A stretch of 64,000 nucleotides of DNA from Tetrapyrgos nigripes (taxonomy: Eukaryota > Basidiomycota > Agaricomycetes > Agaricales > Campanellaceae): positions 620,001 through 684,000 of the forward strand of contig JAACJM010000005.1 of assembly GCA_013368315.1 (NCBI GenBank), given 5' to 3'. The position numbers and the translations under genes are program-made. Under the pieces are notes generated by a model that saw nothing but the letters and a program-made list of their open reading frames with translations, was not told the origin of the DNA and did no database searches. Positions 55,250 to 64,000 of the stretch are shown in pieces; the stretch's first letter is position 1; each line of letters opens with the position of its first letter.

Positions 55250-57330
55250 GGGCCACCAACTTTTCAAGCAACAGGTCAAGCAACAGGTCAAGCAACAGGT
55301 CAAGCAACACTCAAGCAACACTCAAGCAACGTCAAGCAACACTCAAGCAACATCAAGCAACAGTCAAGCAACATCCAGCAACAGCAAACCAACAGTGGAA
55401 CAACACTTAAGTGCTATTAAAACCTATTGAAGTCATATTGAAATCACTAGCATTGGCCTCAAAAAAATCACTACATAAATCAGGTTTAAAATTCAATCTG
55501 TGCTCAAAAGTCATTGGGCACTGCTACTGTCACTCAAGCTACCCTGGCTCAAGTAGCTTGAGGGTAGCCTGACTTCTAATTTTAGTGTGGCTGTGCTTAT
55601 CCCAGTCTACTCAACTTCACTACACTTCATTGTACAACAAATTACTTGCATTGAAAGGTTCATTTATTGAGGAGATGGATATCATACCCTTTACTGCAAA
55701 CTGGTTTAGCCTCTTCTGAGTCTCAAATGCTCAGTTTTGCTAGATTTTCCCAGCTGTATTAGATAGCTTGCTTTTTAAATATGCTAACTCAGAGAGAACA
55801 GAAACATCCTTATCAATGAGCTTTTATAATACAGAGACAATGGCAGTAGTTAGTGAACAGCACAGGTACCCTACAGATACTTTTGAGCTGACCCATACCT
55901 TAACAAGTGTGGGTTTTCAGTGGGTCTGGTGGGTAACCCATCTGTTCTTGAGTGTGTCTAACTATTCTAATTCATTCCATATAATTACTAGCTGTGTCAC
56001 CTACTATACTTATTGGCAGGTCAGACACCATATAAGTAATTGATATTTAGATGTAATATACATGAACAGTAGTAGTAAGGAATTTTGAGTGGCAGGTACA
56101 ATGGGTCTGCCTCTACTGGTACAGGTCAGCACAGGTTTCCAAATCCATACCAGTGAGACCTGTACCCCACAACCTGCAGCAACCCATTGGCAATAGTTAA
56201 GCAAGCCAGAAAATATTCTGAAATTCAGACATATAAAAGGTGTTTCACAGATGTATAAGCAGATGGCTCAAGAGTAGTTGGAGGTGGCCTGAATGTGGCT
56301 TGAGTGATAGCTTCAATTGTAGTGGCACAGGCAACAGTCAAGTCACAGTCAAGCACTGGGTCAAGCAACATCAAGCAACACTCAAGTAACACTCAAGCAA
56401 CGGTCAAGCAACAGATCAAGCAACACTCAAGTAACACTCAAGAAACGGTCAAGCAACAGATCAAGCAACATCAAGCAACACTCAAGCAACACTCAAGCAA
56501 CGTCAAGCAACAGTCAAGCAACAGTCAAGCAACAGATCAAGCAACATCAAGCAACACTCAAGCAACACTCAAGCAACGTCAAGCAACAGTCAAGCAACAG
56601 TCAAGCAACAGTCAAGCAACAGTCAAGCAACAGTCAAGCAACGTCATGCAACAGTCAAGCAACAGTCAAGCAATGTCAAGCAACAGTCAAGCAACATCAA
56701 GCAACAGTCAAGCAACATCCAACAACACTTCTCATAGGTCAAGCAACAGTCAAGCAACACTTAAGGGTAAGTTAAGCAACAGTATGAATAAAATCTGGGC
56801 CACCAGCAATTCAAGCTACCAGCCTACTACTCCAAGTTAGCTATTACCTATTAAAGAGGCACATAATGCTCAGACATACTTAGCATCCACATAGTTGTGA
56901 AATTAGCTGGATGAATGTGACAATAAATTTATTTTTCTCAAACTTTTTATTCTATCTCTTCAATTTTAAAATTATGTACTTGACTGAGTGAAGGTTAAAG
57001 CAATTTGAAATGGAGAATGGGGTATGTATAAATGATATCTCCTCAATGAATGAGCCTTTCAATGTGAGTAACTTGCTGTAAAATGAAGTGTAGTGAACTT
57101 GACTACACTAGGATAAGCACAGCCACATCCAAAGTAGAAAGTCAAGCCATCCTCAGACTACTCTCAAGTGGATTGTACTCAAGCAACTTCCAAGTAATCT
57201 TCCAGCAGGGCCAAGCAACAGTCAAGCAACAGTCAAGCAACATCAAGCAACATTCAAGCAACAGTCAAGCAACGTCAAGCAACAGTCAAGCAACAGTTGC
57301 TTGACCTGTTGCTTGAAAAACCATATGCCC
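55250..57330. mobile_element. MULE-like element with minisatellites (2081 bp)
   Basis: The termini are GGGCCACCAACTTTTCAAGC and, inverted, GGGCATATGGTTTTTCAAGC, each followed by AACAGGTCAAGCAAC. They are flanked by a 9-bp duplication GTCAAGATT (55241-55249 and 57331-57339; a tenth base G also matches). A further inverted pair, 55580-55675 against 57035-57130 (shared GTGGCTGTGCTTATCC and TTCACTACACTTCATT), extends the arms to about 300-400 bp. Long arms plus a 9-bp duplication fit Mutator-like elements. No transposase is present. Confidence 0.65.
56330..56765. repeat. 11-bp minisatellite (GTCAAGCAACA)n
   Basis: Roughly 40 copies of GTCAAGCAACA with variants (ACTCAAGCAAC, AGATCAAGCAAC) fill the centre of the MULE-like element. 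Smaller arrays of the same unit lie at 55262-55400 and 57205-57320, so the unit probably grew out of the terminal repeat. Reading frames across it are Ser/Gln/Asn-rich and not credible genes. Confidence 0.88.
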
Positions 57331-57340
57331 GTCAAGATTG

Positions 57341-58150
57341 ACCAGAGGACGAAAGGAGAGAAGCAGCAGGGAAACACGCAGTGTATGGCTGCCACCACGT
57401 GCACACACCAAATTAGCCGTGTACAGCATCTGGTGGCACGTGCACAAACTCTCTATTATATGGCCAATTTCACGCATTGGAATTCTCACTTCAGATCTTT
57501 CTACCATATGAATGAGCTCAAGGAACCACTGCAGCATGCAGCATTCTTGAATGGTGATCTCATAGTTGCTGCCCAAGTTGGTGTTCATGATCACATACAC
57601 CTCTCAGGTTCAAGCAGATATACATACTGAGAATTTCAACACTGGTTTGACTGATATCCATCCGAAGTGCACAAACCACTCAGAGGATCGTGCAAAGATG
57701 ATGTTGGCTATTCCATGCTATCATGACCTTCTTGAAGACCCAGGTGAGCTTGGTGACGATACATCTGCAAACACTTCAATATATGTCAAGTCAGGCATAG
57801 GTTGGAGGCATGAAATGCAGAAGTACATTGATCAGGTAGACACAGAGGAGTGGGAATGTGAACTCAGTGAAGCTAACAGTGAATTGGCCATGGATTCCGA
57901 CAATATGGATGTTGATCAAGGTAATCCAGGCCCATCACCACAGCGTGCTAACTGCAAGTGGTTGCCAATCATGCCAGAAAAGCTGTTCAGAGGTGAAGTC
58001 AAGAAGCCATTGGACAATTTTCTATCTGCACACACCCGGAGGTGAGTTTATGATGACAAGGTGCTGCGAATGGAGCTTATTGCAGCAGAATATTCTGATG
58101 AGCCCTTAGACAATGGAGAAATGGAGGGATCTGGCAACGATTATGAAGCG
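57341..58150 (+). pseudogene. hAT transposase fragment C (C-terminal)
   Basis: Plus-strand pieces: HQISRVQHLVARAQTLYYMA, NFTHWNSHFRSFYHMNELKE, PLQHAAFLNGDLIVAAQVGV, then in another frame VQADIHTENFNTGLTDIHPK, and near the end KWLPIMPEKLFRGEVKKPLD then NFLSAHTRR and an acidic tail. 'RWNSHY.....L.ELKxPL' is a conserved hAT block, and the Trp-rich C-terminal part fits the end of fungal hAT transposases. With fragments A and B it forms one plus-strand gene lacking its catalytic middle. The distance to the right end of the 29-kb element (58272) is only about 120 bp. Confidence 0.55.
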
Positions 58151-58280
58151 TAGAGACTTGGTACATAGTATACTATATTAACCCTTAAACACCCTTCATA
58201 TGAAGCCCCTTATTAACAGTGAAGGCCTTAACAAAAGAAATCCCCTTATTAAGGCCTTATATTACAACACTGTCCAGCAG

Positions 58281-58812
58281 ACCATAAAGATAGCCATATA
58301 CCATTATATAATGGCACCTGCTGTGGAGTCTATGAAACTTGAACTTGAAGATGGAAATCTCAGGGAGGGAAAATGCATGCGAGTGGTGGAAGGAAAGCAA
58401 GGGACGACAACATGTTACCCAAATCCCTGACTCTGACTGAAGGGAGGAGAGGGAGTGTCCAGCCGAGTGGAGCTGCTGCCTCTGCCAAAGGGAGTTTGAA
58501 TCTGACAGGGATCTCCAGATGATGTCACTTTGGTTCTATAGCGTTCCAGACTGGTTTTCTTTCTACATCATCTCAGTCATCGTCAATATCCAGCTCAACG
58601 TCGACAGCCTCTACCTCACAAATAAAGGTACATTGTGACTACCATCTTGATGCTGACATGCTTGATGTACAGACTGTCAAGTTTCATCAAGTTTGACAAG
58701 GTCTCATATCTGAGACCTCCACAAGACGTCCTTCTTAGCGTTGTCGACACACCTCTGGTCCATCTGGGAGGCTCTCAATGTCATCATACCCCCTCCTGTT
58801 CATCGTGTACCT
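58281..58812. other. Right flank of the 29-kb hAT; no recognisable gene
   Basis: Short plus-strand frames (58309-58430, 58741-58830) are open but have no recognisable motif or splice context. This should be the sequence that was contiguous with 28779-29067 before the hAT inserted. Confidence 0.3.
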
Positions 58813-59020
58813 GGCTTTAAGAGTCACTCACAAAACCTTCCTTCACTTGTCCTTCACGAACCCTTCACTTGTCCTTCATGCGTCACTGACAAAACCTTCA
58901 TGAACCCTTCACAAGTCCTTCACGAGTCCTTCATGAGTCACTCACAAAACCTTCAGGAACCCATCGTGAGTCACTCATGAGTATGAGGGCCTTCACAAAG
59001 CCTTCCCAAGTCCCTCACCA
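58813..59020. repeat. Imperfect CCTTCAC-type tandem repeat
   Basis: Repeated CCTTCACTTGTCCTTCACGA, CTTCATGAACCCTTCACAAG and GAGTCACTCACAAAACCTTC units of about 10-12 bp. Such T/C-asymmetric repeats occur at ends of some DNA transposons, but I found no matching inverted partner. Confidence 0.6.
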
Positions 59021-59049
59021 TTTTTTGCTTCACAAATCATTTATAACTG

Positions 59050-59976
59050 AGTAGACTGTTATTTCCTCTTTCATTCCAAAATCTATCTATTCATTTCTTA
59101 ATTTGACATTCATTGTTATAATTATACAGTAAAATACCTACTTTTATGCTATCATTCCTTGATTTTACCACCTCCTATATATCTCTTGTAAGTCTCCAAG
59201 ATTTTTGCATGATTTACAATACCCAGGATATCATATGTCCTCTATCCTGATGTACGACTTTTCTGTACAATTATAAGATTCCATGCCAATGTTTTGGGTT
59301 TTGTAAAGCTCCTGTAATACACCTGATCTTATTTAAGCATTTCTGTGACCATCCTGTCACTCAGTAAATCTATCATAAATGCACTCACTATTGATAGTGA
59401 TTTACAAGAGCTTTTGATCTCATAAGTCTTACCATGTCTCACATCAAAATGTTTCTGTCTATCTCAATAGTATTATAGTATGTATTACTGTGACACAATG
59501 TCACATAGAAAGATCCCAGTAATACACCTTGACATACAGAAACCTTATGGAATTGTTGTGAAATTTTTACTTTCCTGTAATACTCCCATAATAGATGAGA
59601 ATTTAGAACCTGAGTGGCACTGAGTAAGTCTTCAGTAATATCACTGTATGACAGCATATTTATGGTATTTACACCCATGTATGTCCTGTGTAAATCTAGG
59701 CTGTATTACTCTATGACATACTGTGATTACATTTCACACTGGAATATTTCTGTAAATTTCAATGGTATTATAGTATGTATTACTGTGACAGCATGTCACA
59801 TAGAAAGACTCCAGTAATACACCCTGACTTACAGAAACCTTATGGAATTGTTCTGAAATTTTTGCTTTCATGTAATACTCCCATAATACATGAGGATTTA
59901 CAAACTGAGTGAGACTGAGTAAGTCTTCAGTAATATCACAGTATGACAGCGTATTTACAGGTATTTGCACCGAGTG
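59050..59976. repeat. Partial element related to the CACTA-like foldback
   Basis: Its right end TTGCACCGAGTG (59965-59976) differs by one base from the foldback end TTGCACCCAGTG. Upstream are the same kinds of dyads: GTGACCATCCTGTCAC (near 59346), GTGACACAATGTCAC (near 59489), GTGACAGCATGTCAC (near 59785), with AGTAATACAC and TTACAAG/CTTGTAA motifs. Two diverged blocks of about 290 bp (59460-59680 and 59750-59970) repeat one another. No left end was found, so it is a truncated or diverged copy. Confidence 0.65.
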
Positions 59977-62015
59977 ATTAGGCCTTCAGAAAATTTCCTT
60001 GTGCTTGCACTATAACTAATTAGACGGGATGGCGCGCAAGTGCCGTTGAGATTCAACCAAAATACACGTGATCGTACAACTCAACTGGCGGAGTTTGAAA
60101 ATACCTTTAGGGCAGGCACCAGGGACTTCAAAGCTTTGACGTGTCACAAGTTTCTGTAGTACTTAACCGTTCACCAACAACTAAGTACGAATTTCATGCG
60201 CACAAAAAACTATGACTATGTGAGCTCAGGTTAAAGAAGAGAGGGGTCAGAACATGTAAAGTAATTTTGGAGTAAATTATTGGAAATTTACCAAAATAAT
60301 CATTAAGGGTTGTCAGTCTTCTGCTGTTGAAAGCATTGCACAGACTTGAATGTTAATTGGTTTGCTGAATGATGAGATAATGTGCAGGAACCTCTGATCA
60401 AGGAAGATGGCCCCACTGAAAGAAGAAATTGTATGCAGAACATTATCAGCAATTACAAAGTAAGTTAGTACAAATGTTCTGGATGCAACCCCCCCTCACA
60501 AGAGGGTCACAGTATGACAAATGTCCAGCCGTACTGTGTTTCTGGCAGACGAACATTTCTAATACTGCTGGAAAATCTATGAATGTTGCAATCACAAAAT
60601 TACTGCAGATTCTGGATTATCAGAACTATTCCTAAGTTAGTGCCTTATTATCTTCGGGTGGTTTTCCTGATGTACTATACAGCTTCTAACTTGTATTGTT
60701 TCCGCTCCTATACAGTCTATCCTGCTGTATTTCATGTCCTTGAATACAATGCATATGCCTCTCGAGGTCAGATTGAAGAGGGTTTTGTAAAAAGGAGCAT
60801 TTTGAGGCAAATTTTTAGGCTTTTAGCAGCAAAATTGCCTAAAATGTACAGGCTGTCTCATGGGTATGCATGACGAACCATGAAAAATGAACAGTTCAGT
60901 CTCCGCTGTGATATGTTACTGAACAGTTGGACGTAAATAGCTCGGAAGCATGCTCTGGAGATTTTGTGGAAGGTATTCATTCTTCCCCTCCTCTGCTTCT
61001 GCCTCTTATCTCCCGAGTCCCATGTCATGGTTCCTGTCATCATCATCACCGGTTGTCAGCTCCCTCGCGGCTTCTCCAGTCATTTCCGGTAGACGGTAGA
61101 GTTGTCATCTCCCAGTGATGCGTGTGTATGGACTAGTATACCCTTATGTCCTCCCATATTGAGTCATCCAATAGCCTCAGCCAGCGCCTTAGCATATCGC
61201 AGATCTGCATGCGACAAAGGGAAGGAGAAGAAGAAGGACAGGGAAGTGTAGGGAAAGGAGAGAAGTTAGAGAAGGGCTAGACTGGGCTGGGTGAGTAGTT
61301 TTGTTTTGTTTTTTTTTTCAAAGCTTGAAGCTTCGAAACCCGCAAGTCAAAGCTGAGTTTGTCCATTTGTCTCCGTGTAAGTTAGCTCTAACTTTTCGAG
61401 CTCACTCGAAGACCTTGTTTGACCCCTCCCCATTTTCCCCTCTCCTTTCCCCTCATCTCCGTTTTTTCCGTTCATTTCTTCTCCATTGCCCACTGTCCAT
61501 TGCCCATGGTTATGGACAGGTCAGGTTGTCCTCCTCTCCCTCACACAGTCCCCCTCCTCATCCGCTCATCTCCATAACCCATAGCGGCCACGTCCCCATG
61601 GGTTGTCATGTTCCCAATCCCTTCCCCCATCCCCCTTCCTTTACTTTCTTTACCCTTTTACTTCCGTCAGCCGTCAACCGTTACCATTAACATTGTCTCC
61701 TCTGCAGTTTGAGCTTTGGTTTGGTCTTCAAATCTCCGAGTCTCCGAGTCTGCAAGATATAGACATAGACACACCTCTACACCTCAGAATACACATCAAT
61801 TCTGATGCCTAATCTGTAATCTCTACGCGAATTCGACGCAAATAATGCAATGTATCGTTTTCAAATTTTGCATTTTAAGTATGTATGCTCATGTGCTCAA
61901 GGAAGGACGAGTAGAACCAAGAACGCGAACCCAAGAAAGAATCCAGCGAGGGTTTGTTAAAAAAGAGCAAGGTAAGAAAAAGAATTGATGGATGGAAAAG
62001 CAGAGTGATTAAGCT
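59977..62015. other. No recognisable gene; C/T-rich tract
   Basis: No splice-consistent coding chain is seen. A pyrimidine-rich region at about 61420-61700 (CCCCTCTCC, TCCCCCTCC) produces long but low-complexity frames. The stretch may contain promoter or UTR sequence of an undetected host gene. Confidence 0.3.
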
Positions 62016-62301
62016 TTGTGTATTGCACTGTACAGTATTGTAAAGAAAGGGGGAGATGGAGGATGAAGAGTGACACTACAGGCAAAATCCAGATCCCAAA
62101 AATGTTCCCTCTCTCCACCATCATCCTTGTTGGAAAGGCGCAGCGTAAACAGGTGTATTTACAAGTAGATCTACCACAAAGTCTAAATAGTCTACCGGTA
62201 TGATAGGGATTCAGGTCTTGGTAGATAGGATATGAATATAAAAGGAAATAAATTGGTAATACGGGCGGGTATAGGTAAAGCCTGGAGTCTGTCTTCTCAA
62301 C
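62016..62301 (-). repeat. Probable LTR of a second copia element
   Basis: The plus-strand sequence ends CTTCTCAACA followed by CTCCCCCTC, the same arrangement of LTR end and purine tract (reverse strand) as the copia element at 6964-6985 (TTCAACA, CTCCCCCTC). The start near 62016 (TGTGTATTGCACTG) is a guess. A Gag fragment lies just beyond on the minus strand. Confidence 0.45.
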
Positions 62302-62388
62302 ACTCCCCCTCAGACGAAAGGCAGTTCAAAGCCTGGATAGCAGGAAGAAGAAGAAAAAACTTGAAGAGACACACAGCCCCTGAAGTCA

Positions 62389-62670
62389 TTACAAAGCAAA
62401 GACTTGGGCGGTAGTCAAAGACGCAGTTGGGGTCGTTGATTCGGTGGTATTTGTCGTTGTGGTATCAAATGTACGGTTGCGTAAATCAAGGTACCATTGT
62501 GGGTACTGTCCAGCCCTTCCTCCCCCTTCTTTGAAGCAATCCTCAATGAGATGTCCTAGGCGCAAGCATTTCGGATTCGTGCAACGCAAGTTTGACCTGG
62601 CCATCGCATTTAATGCATGTGAAGGATCCATTCCCAGTATTCCCGTGCTCCTCTCCCCCCCAGCAGACAA
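62389..62670 (-). pseudogene. copia Gag fragment with zinc knuckle
   Basis: Minus-strand frame with ALNAMARSNLRCTNPKCLRL then GHLIEDCFKEGGGRAGQYPQ and WYLDLRNR. The CxxxxCxxxxHxxxxC-type knuckle followed by a Gly-rich 'GGGK.GQ.P.W' tail is typical of the Gag C-terminus in fungal copia elements. No protease or later domain follows before the LTR, so the element is internally deleted. Confidence 0.6.
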
Positions 62671-63268
62671 TCCTCATCAATCCTAATATCACGAATCCCT
62701 CCTTCTCTTCATGTCGCCACGCCTCCACGCCTCTCAACGTCTCATCTCATCTACCAATCACAAAACCAGCCAACGCCACCAACCATTAAACCTATACCCA
62801 GTTTCCACTTTATCCTTTGTTCGAGTCTCCCTACATTCTTAATTGCACCACTGCTATTACGCGAAGGGATAGCTCCCCCGAACCCGTACCCGTTGAGTTA
62901 GTAACAAAATCCTCCTCACAAAGCCCCTCCACAGCTCTAACTGTATCCGCACATGTCTTTTTGAGTCCTATCAAGGGCGATGTGTCAGAGGGATTGAGGG
63001 GGGTCGTTTTGTGTTGAGGAAGAGTCTGAGTCTTCTTGGGGGTCTGAAGTAGAGGCATCTACATTGTCATAAGAATGAGAATTACCGAGAAAAATCAGTA
63101 AAAAAGAAAGGAAAGAAAAAGAAGAAAGGACACAAAGAGAATAATGTAAAGATGACGACTGTGCTACTGTGATGATGATGGGAACGGGAATGGGGACCAG
63201 GATGGGTATGGCGAGGAGAAAGAGGGAGGGGTGATGAAGGCGAAGAACCAGAACTTGTAGAATCCACT
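62671..63268. other. No firm gene; possible exons
   Basis: Open minus-strand stretches at about 62831-63058 (SPLIGLKKTCADTVRAVEGL) and 63180-63291 (Ser/Pro/His-rich) could be exons of a host gene or decayed Gag. No reliable junctions were found. Confidence 0.25.
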
Positions 63269-63563
63269 GGGGAAAGGTGCCATTGCTTCACATGGCAAAT
63301 TACAAGGCCTGTTTAAGTAAAACAGTTTCATATGCAGTAAAAAATTCTTTTAATTAGATAGAGCCCAATACTGTACCATTTTAATGTAACAGCACCTTTA
63401 AATGACCTTGGATTAGAGGTATCCATAGTGATTCAGAGTCTCAGAGAGCGGCTCTTGATGACTTTTGATGGCTGTTGAGGGAAGGTAAACGCATCTGAAC
63501 CTGGTGCATCGACAGCAATGGAGGGAAGGCAGGAATGACATGTCAGTTGAGCGTCAGCTGAAC
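63269..63563. repeat. Dispersed MITE-like repeat (family copy 4, inverted relative to copy 2)
   Basis: GGGGAAAGGTGCCATTGC followed by the GGCAAATTACAAGGCC end, then about 240 bp closely matching the reverse complement of 20440-20700. Homology stops at about 63563 (GCGTCAGCTGAAC), where other sequence begins. Many positions that are CG in the 20-kb copy are TG or CA here. Confidence 0.65.
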
Positions 63564-64000
63564 AAGCTAGCTAGCCGCTATGTAAAAGTCTTATAAGAAG
63601 GGAAAGTAATATACTCAGATATAGCTGAGTACATACAAGAAAAACAAGGGAAAGATAAAACAATGACTATGCATTATGCTAGTCATTGAGTTTTGTCTGA
63701 GGGCTCAGCCCGAGAGAGGATCAGCACAGCCAGCGGGTCATATGATCGCCAAAACAACGCGTCAAGAAACGCGTCCCAATTCAGAATGGAAACCTGCGGC
63801 TAAAGAAAGCCAAGAGTTTTCGAGGCCGAGACCTGAGCTTCTAGGGTCCAGAAGACTAAGGAGTCTCAACACCTGGAACACCCAGAAACTGGAGAAAAAG
63901 GGGATGTGGTGGGTGGGCACGAAAAACTTCTCAAAGGTCTTTCAGCGTTGTTGACTGTCAGAGAGGAAGAAGACGCATTGAGTAACGTGATTGTTAATCA
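63564..64000. other. Unassigned sequence at the right edge
   Basis: It interrupts the MITE-like repeat, so it is probably an insertion (perhaps an LTR) whose other end lies outside the window. No recognisable domain in any frame. Confidence 0.3.

Larger units (their letters stand above)
29076..58272 (+). mobile_element. hAT element expanded to 29 kb by nested insertions
   Basis: The left end is CAGTGTTGTAGCTAAGGCTT and the right end is the inverse, AAGGCCTTATATTACAACACTG shortened to its outer 10 bp TACAACACTG. The 8-bp sequence TCCAGCAG flanks both ends (29068-29075 and 58273-58280). Subterminal AAGGCCTTAATAAGG-like motifs occur on both sides. Subtracting gypsy-3 (16852 bp), the 49625-54621 hAT complex (4997 bp) and the MULE-like element (2081 bp) with their duplications leaves about 5.2 kb. 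That residue contains a spliced cargo-like gene in its first half and hAT transposase pieces in its second half, both on the plus strand, so the ends and the coding content agree. A Tc1/mariner relic and a Harbinger fragment also lie inside. Confidence 0.8.

Noticed and set aside
55262..57320. Gln/Ser/Asn-rich proteins from the GTCAAGCAACA arrays
   Set aside because: Frames are repeat-derived, begin and end with the array, and have no conserved domain.
29076..58272. A Starship-type giant mobile element
   Set aside because: No tyrosine recombinase with DUF3435 features was seen, the ends and 8-bp duplication fit hAT, and the size is explained by identifiable nested insertions.
61301..61812. 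Open frame of 129 codons in the C/T-rich tract near 61.4-61.7 kb
   Set aside because: Low-complexity Pro/Ser/Leu composition from a pyrimidine tract; no splice or domain support.
1..64000. tRNA or rRNA genes
   Set aside because: By eye I found no convincing tRNA A/B boxes with a foldable cloverleaf or conserved rRNA core; a covariance-model scan (tRNAscan-SE, Infernal) would be decisive.

Overview
The window looks like a transposon-rich, probably heterochromatic stretch of a filamentous basidiomycete, most likely a mushroom-forming Agaricomycete. The evidence is short introns of about 50-70 bp with GTRNGT/YAG borders, chromodomain-bearing Ty3/gypsy elements, Ty1/copia elements with the fungal domain order, hAT elements with 8-bp target duplications, and remnants of HET-domain and PHD-finger genes. 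Host gene content is low: one spliced hypothetical gene (671-1724, minus) and a few broken gene pieces.

Left part (1-28.8 kb). The host gene comes first; a 518-bp hAT MITE (1868-2385) lies just upstream, probably in one of its introns. A plus-strand gypsy element follows (gypsy-1, about 4.35-15.8 kb), split inside its integrase by a minus-strand copia element (6619-14545, TSD CAGAA). Next come a HET-domain pseudogene, a solo LTR (17371-17886, TSD CTCAT), a non-autonomous hAT (18073-19458, TSD GGTCGGAT), PHD-finger and other gene remnants, and a 3'-truncated minus-strand gypsy (gypsy-2, 23.76-28.78 kb).

Central part (29076-58272). The whole block is bounded by CAGTGTTGTA/TACAACACTG and the 8-bp duplication TCCAGCAG, so it reads as one old hAT element swollen to 29 kb by nested insertions. 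Inside are gypsy-3 (29937-46788, TSD GTGCT), itself split in its RT by a 6.8-kb CACTA-like foldback element (34713-41522, TSD TAT) whose core is 4.3 kb of 9-bp minisatellite; a 0.8-kb hAT (49625-54621, TSD CCCAACAT) that itself holds a near-intact 4.2-kb hAT (50295-54486, TSD TGGACAGC) with a 12-exon transposase; a Harbinger fragment; and a MULE-like element with 11-bp minisatellites (55250-57330, TSD GTCAAGATT). Removing the insertions leaves roughly 5.2 kb with a spliced cargo-like gene and pieces of a hAT transposase.

Right part (58.3-64 kb). This holds short tandem repeats, an end related to the CACTA-like foldback element, copia LTR/gag remnants and another copy of a dispersed MITE-like repeat.

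Three points stand out. First, the foldback element has a minisatellite core open in all six frames. Second, gypsy-3 carries an intact five-exon antisense gene (30758-31913) between its chromodomain and 3' LTR. Third, in-frame nonsense codons in the LTR elements are almost all TGA at former CGA positions, in otherwise preserved frames, which points to CpG-directed C-to-T decay.
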